From positions 1 through 13,828 of the forward strand of contig JALVUH010000094.1 of NCBI GenBank assembly GCA_027035735.1: a stretch of DNA of 13,828 nt. Reading direction: 5' to 3'. Shown here in pieces: positions 8,105 through 13,321 of the stretch; positions within the stretch are counted from its first letter, which is position 1; every line of letters begins with the position of its first letter. The notes under the pieces were generated by a model. The model saw nothing but the letters and a program-made list of their open reading frames with translations. It was not told the DNA's origin and did no database searches. The position numbers were made by a program, and so were the translations under genes. Origin of the DNA: Nautiliaceae bacterium (GTDB lineage Bacteria; Campylobacterota; Campylobacteria; Campylobacterales; Nautiliaceae).

Positions 8105-8813
8105 TATTTTTTTAAAAATTACAGGATTTGATGGATATTATCATTTATTAAATTCAAGATTTATGAAAGTTAAACATCTATATGATGAAATTGAAATAGT
8201 AGAAGCTGATAAATTTAATATTATTGGAGATATAAATTGTGTTTTAAGAGATAATAGTGTATTCAAAGCTTATGTAGCCCTCACTCAAGCATATCCTGAA
8301 ATAAAAAAATGGTTCATAGGGAAAGAAATTAGAATTCATAAAAATATACCTGAAATGGCAGGTCTTGGAGGTGGAAGTAGTGATGCTGCTGCTTTTTTAA
8401 GACTTGTAAATAAAGAGAGTGGATTAAATCTCTCAACTGAAGAACTTGTTGAAATTGGCAAAAAAGTAGGAAGCGATGTAGCATTTTTTTTATATGATTG
8501 TGATGTTGCAGATGTATATGGAAGAGGAGATATAGTTAAACCAAGAGATGAAAAAGCTCTTGATATTGAAGTTTTTACTCCACCAATTGAATGCTCCACT
8601 CCAGAAGTATATAAAATGTATAAAGAGAGATTTTTTAACCCAATGCCAACAGATTTAGATAAAAAAGAAACAAAAGAAATATTAAAAAACTATTCACCTT
8701 TTGAATTAAATGATTTATTAAAGCCAGCTTTAATGCTATATCCTGAATTAAACAAATATTTAGATAAAGGATTTTTTAGCGGGAGCGGGAGTAGTTTCTT
8801 TAAGCTCCCTTAA
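8076..8813 (+). CDS. ispE: 4-diphosphocytidyl-2-C-methyl-D-erythritol kinase
   Basis: ATP-dependent kinase of the MEP isoprenoid pathway, cytoplasmic. GHMP-kinase features: KAHAKVNIFLKITG with Lys8 as the expected catalytic lysine; GYYHLLNSRF (the DGYH region); the ATP loop PEMAGLGGGSSDAAAF (93-107); VGSDVAFFL with Asp134 as the expected catalytic aspartate; and the third motif GFFSGSGSSFFKL near the end. At 245 residues it stops almost directly after motif III, so it lacks the roughly 40-residue tail of E. coli IspE (283). Short tails are usual in this phylum as far as I recall, but the end is extreme. An AAAGG precedes the start inside csrA, with a 29-bp overlap. It is last in its run and convergent with the rhodanese (19-bp gap). 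Confidence 0.95.
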   Translation: MKIKAHAKVNIFLKITGFDGYYHLLNSRFMKVKHLYDEIEIVEADKFNIIGDINCVLRDNSVFKAYVALTQAYPEIKKWFIGKEIRIHKNIPEMAGLGGGSSDAAAFLRLVNKESGLNLSTEELVEIGKKVGSDVAFFLYDCDVADVYGRGDIVKPRDEKALDIEVFTPPIECSTPEVYKMYKERFFNPMPTDLDKKETKEILKNYSPFELNDLLKPALMLYPELNKYLDKGFFSGSGSSFFKLP

Positions 8814-8821
8814 GCAGCTTA
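8801..8821. terminator. Weak hairpin between convergent ispE and rhodanese genes
   Basis: TAAGCT (8801-8806) and AGCTTA (8816-8821) can pair as a 6-bp stem around a 9-base loop that contains the ispE stop codon. No uridine run follows on either strand, so intrinsic termination is doubtful; it is the only structured element in the junction. Confidence 0.2.
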
Positions 8822-8832
8822 GATGATGGCAA

Positions 8833-9408
8833 TTAAAATTGATCTAATACAATAGGCTCTTTTACAGGTCCTACTTTTTTAAGTCCTTTAAATCCTCCAA
8901 AGTCTGTAATTTTATTAACTACATAATATCCACTATTTAACCATCCATTGATACCTCCTCTTAATACATAGATATTTTTTTTCTTAAATCCAAACCATTT
9001 TACAAGCTCTCCTCCTGCTAAAACTGCTCTATGACCTGTAGCACATACAAAAACATAAATTCTATTTGGTTTAAAAGCTCCCATTGCTGCATAAATATCA
9101 ACCATTCCTCTTGGATATTCATCATAATCTGGCCAATCAATTTCACCCGCTTTCATTTCATCTACACTTCTAACATCTACAATTGTAAAATCTTTACCCT
9201 CATCCATCCATTTTTTTAATTGATAAGGAGTTATATAAGTAATGTATTTTTCATAATAATGACATTCTCTATTCAAATCTTGTACAAGAGGACCTAAATC
9301 TTTAATAGTATCTTTTAATACATATTTTGGTGGTTTAGCAGATGCAAAAGAAAAACTTAAAAACAAACATCCAATTACACTTACAATCAATCCTCTTTTC
9401 ATTTTCAC
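8833..9408 (-). CDS. Exported single-domain rhodanese (sulfurtransferase)
   Basis: Predicted periplasmic persulfide/sulfane-sulfur carrier. Residues 1-24 are a signal peptide: basic MKMKR, a hydrophobic core and ASA before Lys25. Residues about 58-170 are a rhodanese domain: TPYQLKKWMDEGKDFTIVDVR, then the active-site loop VCATGHRA with catalytic Cys122 and a six-residue CxxxxR loop, then NIYVLRGGINGWLNSGY. Total 191 residues. AAGGAGGT ahead of the ATG is the strongest ribosome site in the window, which suggests high expression. In sulfur-respiring relatives such as Wolinella, a periplasmic polysulfide transferase (Sud) feeds polysulfide reductase; this protein could have a similar role, but that is inferred. 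Its promoter carries a Crp/Fnr-type palindrome facing a divergent Crp-family gene. Confidence 0.93.
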   Translation of the reverse strand: MKMKRGLIVSVIGCLFLSFSFASAKPPKYVLKDTIKDLGPLVQDLNRECHYYEKYITYITPYQLKKWMDEGKDFTIVDVRSVDEMKAGEIDWPDYDEYPRGMVDIYAAMGAFKPNRIYVFVCATGHRAVLAGGELVKWFGFKKKNIYVLRGGINGWLNSGYYVVNKITDFGGFKGLKKVGPVKEPIVLDQF

Positions 9409-9426
9409 CTCCTTAAAAGTTTCTTT

Positions 9427-9444
9427 AATGAATTATAATTCATT
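9427..9444. repeat. 18-bp perfect palindrome over the rhodanese -10
   Basis: AATGAATTATAATTCATT equals its own reverse complement. It encloses the rhodanese TATAAT and its predicted start lies at the edge, a position suited to a repressor. It resembles no operator I can name with confidence, and A/T richness raises the chance background. Confidence 0.5.
9432..9437 (-). promoter_or_regulatory. Rhodanese -10 element
   Basis: Minus-strand TATAAT (9437 to 9432), giving a predicted start near 9425 and a 16-base leader with AAGGAGGT. There is no -35 hexamer; a Crp-family palindrome occupies that place, as in activator-dependent class II promoters. Confidence 0.6.
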
Positions 9445-9458
9445 TATTTTGTTTTGAA

Positions 9459-9474
9459 TGTCAAAAATTTGACA
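9459..9474. promoter_or_regulatory. Crp/Fnr-family operator TGTCA-N6-TGACA
   Basis: TGTCAAAAATTTGACA is a perfect 7+7 inverted repeat with a 2-base centre. It has the TGTNA-N6-TNACA layout of the Crp/Fnr superfamily, with a C in the fourth position of each half-site. Its centre (9466.5) is 41.5 bp upstream of the predicted rhodanese start (9425), the class II activation position. The divergent Crp-family gene at 9652 is the obvious candidate to bind it. Confidence 0.65.
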
Positions 9475-9480
9475 CTTTTA

Positions 9481-9495
9481 GGAATTGACTAAATA
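9481..9495 (-). repeat. TATTTAGTCA motif, rhodanese-side arm
   Basis: On the minus strand it reads TATTTAGTCAATTCC. It matches the motif on the other side of the divergent region (9603-9618), with the same orientation relative to its own gene. Ten bases are identical in a row, and both arms share a following TT and CC. It may be an operator pair or the ends of a short inverted repeat. Confidence 0.4.
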
Positions 9496-9586
9496 CATTT
9501 AACAAAATAGCAAATTTTTTAATACTAAAATATAACGCTACGCTCAAACAAAATGCTTTTTTTAACGCCTTTATTTAGCTAAAATT

Positions 9587-9592
9587 TATAAT
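9587..9592 (+). promoter_or_regulatory. Candidate -10 of the Crp-family gene (upstream option)
   Basis: A perfect TATAAT giving a start near 9599 and a leader of about 53 bases. A second candidate, TAGAAT at 9629-9634 (preceded by TATGC), would start inside the ribosome site, so the upstream one is somewhat preferred. Neither has a clear -35. Confidence 0.35.
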
Positions 9593-9602
9593 TGTTTCAT
9601 TT

Positions 9603-9618
9603 TATTTAGTCAGTTTCC
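9603..9618 (+). repeat. TATTTAGTCA motif, regulator-side arm
   Basis: TATTTAGTCAGTTTCC, the partner of the motif at 9481-9495 in inverted orientation, about 107 bases away. It lies 34 bases before the regulator's ATG. Confidence 0.4.
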
Positions 9619-9651
9619 ATTTTTATGCTAGAATAAAAAAAAGGAAAAAAA

Positions 9652-10284
9652 ATGCATTGTTGTAGAATATTAATAGAAAATATTCTTCCAAAAGAAATAG
9701 ATTTAGACCAATTAAAATTACCTAAAAAAACTCTAAAAAAAGGAGAATTGTATTATTTCAATCAAAAAGAATTAATTATAATTAAAAAAGGTAAAATAAA
9801 AGTCTCTTTATATGAAGATAAAAATGAATTTATTTTATATTTTTTAACTAAATACAATGTATGTTTATGTTTTGAAGATATAGTACTAGAAGCAATAGAA
9901 GAGAGTCAATTTTATATCTTATCTCCAGAAAAATTTTATAAGATTTTTAATAATCCTCTTTTTTGTAATTATATTTTAAATGCTTTAACTCAAAATTTAA
10001 CACTTGAGAGAGATATAATAAAAAATTTAGCCTTCAAAACTTTCAAACAAAGAACTATTAATTTTTTAATTCAAATGGCAGAAAACATTGGAACTTTAAC
10101 TGATAATGGCATAGAATTTGAAATAAAATGTACTATAGAAGAATTAGCAAATTTTTTAGGAACTCAAAGACAGACATTATCATCTTTTTTATCTGAATTA
10201 AAAAGAAAAAATTTAATTAAAAAAATACAAAATAAATTTATTATAAAAGATATAAAAAAACTAAAAAAATATCAAGAAGTATAA
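9652..10284 (+). CDS. Crp/Fnr-family transcriptional regulator, cysteine-rich
   Basis: 210 residues. The N-terminal cyclic-nucleotide-binding-like beta-roll (about 20-105, including YYFNQKELIIIKKGKIKV) is short and lacks the phosphate-binding cassette of true cAMP binders. A dimerisation helix (about 108-130) and a C-terminal winged helix follow. The HTH, CTIEELANFLGTQRQTLSSF, aligns without gaps to E. coli CRP: Arg173 matches Arg180, Gln174 matches Glu181 and Ser178 matches Arg185. The six cysteines are 3, 4 (MHCCR), 71, 73 (CLC), 105 and 160. They are not in the FNR cluster arrangement, but redox, metal or persulfide sensing is possible. AAGGA at 9641-9645 supports the start. It is divergent from the exported rhodanese and probably regulates it. 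Its end overlaps the convergent FliT-like gene by 13 bp. Confidence 0.9.
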   Translation: MHCCRILIENILPKEIDLDQLKLPKKTLKKGELYYFNQKELIIIKKGKIKVSLYEDKNEFILYFLTKYNVCLCFEDIVLEAIEESQFYILSPEKFYKIFNNPLFCNYILNALTQNLTLERDIIKNLAFKTFKQRTINFLIQMAENIGTLTDNGIEFEIKCTIEELANFLGTQRQTLSSFLSELKRKNLIKKIQNKFIIKDIKKLKKYQEV

Positions 10285-10499
10285 TTTTTAAGCTTTTTAA
10301 GTTGATTCATATCAGCTAATAATTTTTTCTTTTTTTTCTCAATCATTTGAGTTGCTAAATTAATATAACTTAATATCTCTTTAGCCTCTTCAATAGAAGA
10401 AAAAGAAGGATTTTTTTTACTTAATTCTTCTAACTTTTCAAAATCTTCATTAATTACAGCCAACTTTAATTCATTCAAAGTAAATGTATTAATTGACAC
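10272..10499 (-). CDS. FliT-like flagellar export chaperone, small
   Basis: Small helical, lysine-rich protein (75 residues from a GTG at 10499). It follows fliS in the flaG-fliD-fliS order, where other members of the phylum encode a small FliT-like protein. FliT-type chaperones hold the FliD cap protein for export. The sequence fits a three-helix FliT plan: FTLNELKLAVINEDFEKLEEL, then SSIEEAKEILSYINLATQMI, then a basic helix EKKKKKLLADMNQLKKLKNY. The GTG start overlaps the fliS stop by 11 bp with a purine-rich AGAAGAGACAG ahead; a TTG at 10523 is the alternative and would give 83 residues. FliT is inferred from position and helix pattern, not from strong sequence motifs. Confidence 0.65.
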   Translation of the reverse strand: MSINTFTLNELKLAVINEDFEKLEELSKKNPSFSSIEEAKEILSYINLATQMIEKKKKKLLADMNQLKKLKNYTS

Positions 10500-10866
10500 C
10501 TGTCTCTTCTTTCCATGCTTCAATTAACTCTTTTATAACATGGATAACTTGATCAATATATTCAGTATTATTCTCAGCATTAGCTTTTGTTAAAAGTTCT
10601 ATTTGATAAGCATAAAGACCATTTAAATAATATGCTATTTGTCCACCTTTTTCAAAATCTAATGAATTAATAAGCTCAACAAAAATATCAACTGTTTTAT
10701 TTATATATTTTACCTTTTTTTCTATATCATTTTCTTTAATAGCTTTTTTCGCAAAATTAGCAAATCTCAAAGCCCCTTCATAAAGCATTAAAATTAATTT
10801 TGCAGGATTATCTATCTCTAAATTCAATTGATTATATTTATTAATAAAATTACTATTATAAGTCAT
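10489..10866 (-). CDS. fliS: Flagellin export chaperone
   Basis: Cytoplasmic chaperone that binds the C-terminal helix of flagellin and prevents premature polymerisation. The 125-residue length is typical. Family pattern: YNQLNLEIDNPAKLILMLYEGALRFANFAKKAI, with the 'P..L..MLY..al' signature at about 21-35. Helices around INKTVDIFVELINSLDFEKGGQIAYYLNGLYAY and IDQVIHVIKELIEAWKEE follow, the last being the usual 'l..vi..l..LR.aW' end. An AAAGGAT site precedes the ATG; the gap to fliD is 10 bp. In this phylum CsrA, FliW and flagellin form a control loop, and csrA lies 2.4 kb away. Confidence 0.95.
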   Translation of the reverse strand: MTYNSNFINKYNQLNLEIDNPAKLILMLYEGALRFANFAKKAIKENDIEKKVKYINKTVDIFVELINSLDFEKGGQIAYYLNGLYAYQIELLTKANAENNTEYIDQVIHVIKELIEAWKEETGVN

Positions 10867-10876
10867 TTAATATCCT

Positions 10877-12571
10877 TTATGATTTAGAATTTATTGCTTG
10901 TTGAATACTCATATTAAGAGCCGAACTCATTGTATTAAAGTTACTAATCATATCGTCATATGCAGCAAATTGTTGAGCCATAATTTGGTATTTGGTATCT
11001 AAAAATTTATTTAACGAATCAATTCTATCTTCATAATCTTTTTGTTCATTTTTTAATTCTTGGGATAAAAGTTCTAAAGAAGAATGATCTCCTGTAGCAA
11101 TAGAATTAAAATCATTTTGAACTTTAGTAAAAGCACGAGTCGCTAATTGTTCTACTAAATCAGGATGAGCTTGATAAGTTTGTCTAAATTTATTAGCATC
11201 AAAACTTAATAATCCTGTTTTATTCATACTTAATCCTAAATCTGTAGCATTAAAAATAGCTTTTGTAGTATATTTATTTCCGTTAAAATCTAATTTTGTA
11301 GTATCATAAGTTAAAAAATCTCCAAAAATATCATTTGCTAATTTTCCAGAAATTGAAGTAAATTCACTAAATCCTTGAAAAAGTCCTACCATTTTAGTAT
11401 CTTGATTATATGCAGTTAAATTTTGTAAATTACTTATCATCGCATTATAATCAGCCACAAACTTTTGCATAGATTTGACAATTTCATCTACATTTGAAGT
11501 AATATTAACAGTAGAATCTCCTGTTGTTTTTAAATTAATAGTAACTCCAGGAATAATATCTTCTATCTTGTTTGAAGACCTCTCCATTTCCACACCATTA
11601 TATTTAAATAAGGCATCTTGAGCAGTTTGTATTCTATTTGTATTTGTAAAATCTGTATTATCATTAAAATCAGTTAAAAGATTTGTATCATCAATACTTA
11701 TATTTCCTATTGCTTTTAAATTAAATTCTATTCTTCCATTCGTATATGAAGCATTAACAGAAATTGTATTTCCATTTGAATCTGTAAGTTTACCATTTTG
11801 TAAATCATTTATAAAATCACTTACACTCTCTCCATCAGCTACATCCATAGAATATTTATCTCCATTTATAGTAATAGAAAAAGTCTGTGTTGAGCCACTA
11901 TTATTTACAGAATCTGTATCTGAACTAAAACTAGCAGAAGTATATGTAGTAGCATTCAATCCTAAATCATCAATTCCAAAATACTCAAAGTTTATTGTAT
12001 TATCTTTCCCCGTATCATTTGCTTTTAAAATAAGCTTATATGGATTATCTCCTACTCCTGTATTAATTATTTGAGCTGTTACTCCAGCGTCTGCATTATT
12101 AATAGCATTTTGTAAATCTGTAAGAGTAGCTCCCGCTTTTAAACTAATACTTACACTAGTACCCCCTACTCCTATTTGTAACTTAGCATCATTTGATGTA
12201 ATTACACTATCAGCAGATGCAAATCCTTTAGATTCATAAATATCATTCTTTGCTAATTGTTCTACATTAATATCAAAACTTTGAGGTTTAACACCATCAT
12301 TTGCACTTACATCTACACTACTTCCAATAACGTTTGTACTTACTTTCGCAAACAAAGTTCCATCTGCTAAATCCATAATATCTGTTTTAACAGTAGAAGC
12401 TATAGTAATAAATTGATCAAGAGCTTTTTCTCTTTTTTGAACAATATCTAATTTTTCTTTTAATGGGTCTATCATCATTTGTTCATCTGCTTTTTTCAAT
12501 TTATCAATTACATTATAATTCAAAACGCCACTAGCAATTCCAAGTGAACTTAATGCTCCAAAATCTCCCAT
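10877..12571 (-). CDS. fliD: Flagellar filament cap protein (hook-associated protein 2)
   Basis: Exported through the flagellar type III apparatus; a FliD oligomer caps the filament and folds incoming flagellin. 564 residues. The N-terminal conserved segment (about 10-110) runs from SGVLNYNVIDKLKKADE to FDINVEQLAKNDIYESKGF. The middle (about 110-330) is Ser/Thr/Asn/Asp-rich and variable, as expected for the surface-exposed domains. The C-terminal domain runs from IEDIIPGVTINLKTTGDSTVNIT to a terminal heptad-rich helix, LSQELKNEQKDYEDRIDSLN through MSSALNMSIQQ, which forms the leg of the cap. No cleavable signal, as expected for type III export. AAAGGAT sits in the flaG tail; the gap to flaG is 3 bp. 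Confidence 0.97.
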   Translation of the reverse strand: MGDFGALSSLGIASGVLNYNVIDKLKKADEQMMIDPLKEKLDIVQKREKALDQFITIASTVKTDIMDLADGTLFAKVSTNVIGSSVDVSANDGVKPQSFDINVEQLAKNDIYESKGFASADSVITSNDAKLQIGVGGTSVSISLKAGATLTDLQNAINNADAGVTAQIINTGVGDNPYKLILKANDTGKDNTINFEYFGIDDLGLNATTYTSASFSSDTDSVNNSGSTQTFSITINGDKYSMDVADGESVSDFINDLQNGKLTDSNGNTISVNASYTNGRIEFNLKAIGNISIDDTNLLTDFNDNTDFTNTNRIQTAQDALFKYNGVEMERSSNKIEDIIPGVTINLKTTGDSTVNITSNVDEIVKSMQKFVADYNAMISNLQNLTAYNQDTKMVGLFQGFSEFTSISGKLANDIFGDFLTYDTTKLDFNGNKYTTKAIFNATDLGLSMNKTGLLSFDANKFRQTYQAHPDLVEQLATRAFTKVQNDFNSIATGDHSSLELLSQELKNEQKDYEDRIDSLNKFLDTKYQIMAQQFAAYDDMISNFNTMSSALNMSIQQAINSKS

Positions 12572-12574
12572 ATT

Positions 12575-12940
12575 TTATCCTTTCTTATCAAATAACATTC
12601 CAACTAATTCTCTCATTTTTTCCATAAGTCTAAGAGCATCTTTTGGAGGAAATTCTCTAATTATTTCATTATTTTTTTTATCAACTACAAGGACTGTTAA
12701 TTCATCAACTTTTGAATTAAATTTAAATTCCAAATTGGTATTTAAAGGATTCATAGCTTCATTAAGTTCTTGAACTACTTTTTGAAGCTCTTTTTTTATT
12801 TCTTCTTTTGATTTTTTTTCTATATTTTGTTTTTGAATATCCTCTATTTTTCGGTGATTTATGTCATTATTATGTTTTAGTTCAAGTTGTTTATTATAAT
12901 TATTATTTTGGATATTTTTTATTCCACTAAATATATCCAT
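12575..12940 (-). CDS. flaG: Flagellar protein FlaG
   Basis: Small flagellar protein that affects filament length in Campylobacter and Vibrio. 121 residues. The N-terminal half (1-60) is Asn/Lys/Glu-rich and low complexity (NIQNNNYNKQLELKHNNDIN). The C-terminal half is the conserved FlaG domain: LNTNLEFKFNSKVDELTVLV, then VVDKKNNEIIREFPPKDALR and a closing helix LMEKMRELVGMLFDKKG. AAGGAG precedes the ATG. First gene of the flaG-fliD-fliS-fliT-like run. Confidence 0.95.
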   Translation of the reverse strand: MDIFSGIKNIQNNNYNKQLELKHNNDINHRKIEDIQKQNIEKKSKEEIKKELQKVVQELNEAMNPLNTNLEFKFNSKVDELTVLVVDKKNNEIIREFPPKDALRLMEKMRELVGMLFDKKG

Positions 12941-12966
12941 AATTTCTCCTTGTATTTCTTAATTAT

Positions 12967-12994
12967 ATATCGGCATAATTTAAAAAAAATTAAA
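12967..12994 (-). promoter_or_regulatory. Sigma-28 (FliA)-type promoter of the flaG operon
   Basis: On the minus strand GCCGATAT (12974 to 12967) is a near-perfect FliA -10 (GCCGATAA; CGATAT is common in Campylobacter). TTTAATTTTT (12994 to 12985) ten bases upstream fits the loose -35 of this phylum. The predicted start is near 12960, some 20 bases before the flaG ATG. This places the run among late flagellar genes. Confidence 0.75.
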
Positions 12995-12998
12995 TTTT

Positions 12999-13007
12999 TG
13001 ATAAAAT
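12999..13007 (+). promoter_or_regulatory. Possible promoter of the 98-residue gene and rsmD
   Basis: TGATAAAAT, an extended -10 (TGN plus TAAAAT), predicting a start near 13014 just before the AAAGG ribosome site. It stands back to back with the sigma-28 promoter of flaG in an 84-bp divergent gap. Confidence 0.35.
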
Positions 13008-13024
13008 TATATAAAAAGGCTTCT

Positions 13025-13321
13025 ATGAAATTAAAAGTTGATTGCGATTCACCTCTTTTACAAGAAAGTTTAGAAATTTTTTTAAAAGATTTTATAAGTG
13101 AAGAAGGTATTATTATAAGTGACAATCCTCAAAAAGGGACCATTATAATAGGTAAAGACATTAAAAAACCATTTACTAAAACATCTCTTTTAATCCAACT
13201 TGAAAAGTTATTTAACATAAAATCTCAAAAACCAACTTTTGAAGAAGCTTTAGATAATTTAATAGATGAATTTGCACAAAATTTAAAAACATTAATAAAG
13301 GATTATTATGGAAAAAGGTAA
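13025..13321 (+). CDS. Unrecognised 98-residue protein upstream of rsmD
   Basis: I do not recognise a family. The protein (start ATG 13025, AAAGG ahead) has two parts. Residues 1-63 alternate strands and helices: MKLKVDCDSPLLQESLEIFL, then GIIISDN, then GTIIIGKDIKKPFTKTSLLIQLEKLF. The KPF followed by a helix, and the opening hydrophobic strand ending in acidic residues, recall the ends of a response-regulator receiver domain, but the middle is far too short for a complete one and no phosphoacceptor position can be assigned. Residues 68-98 form a predicted amphipathic helix, FEEALDNLIDEFAQNLKTLI. No signal or membrane segment. Its stop overlaps the rsmD start by 14 bp, suggesting translational coupling. 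The gene call is solid; the function is unknown. Confidence 0.85.
   Translation: MKLKVDCDSPLLQESLEIFLKDFISEEGIIISDNPQKGTIIIGKDIKKPFTKTSLLIQLEKLFNIKSQKPTFEEALDNLIDEFAQNLKTLIKDYYGKR

Noticed and set aside
8826..8855. ATG GCA ATT AAA ATT (MAIKI) right after ispE, where an smpB start would be expected
   Set aside because: The frame closes after ten codons, there is no ribosome site, and the bases are explained by the opposite-strand rhodanese C-terminus.
9370..9408. Possible lipobox VIGC (Cys14) in the rhodanese leader
   Set aside because: A strongly hydrophobic stretch continues after the cysteine to a good ASA signal peptidase I site, so cleavage there is more likely.
9535..9575. GC-richer CGCTACGC and T-run (9557-9563) in the divergent gap as an intrinsic terminator or small RNA
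   Set aside because: No stable stem could be drawn before the T-run and no upstream gene needs a terminator there.
9862..9870. CLC (71-73) of the Crp-family protein as the CooA haem ligands Cys75/His77
   Set aside because: In an ungapped comparison from memory the positions are off by one and the histidine is missing; not enough to call a haem protein.
12887..13024. N-terminal extension of the 98-residue gene back to 12887
   Set aside because: The extra segment is Ile/Phe-rich translation of the flaG promoter region and 5' end; the ATG at 13025 has its own AAAGG.
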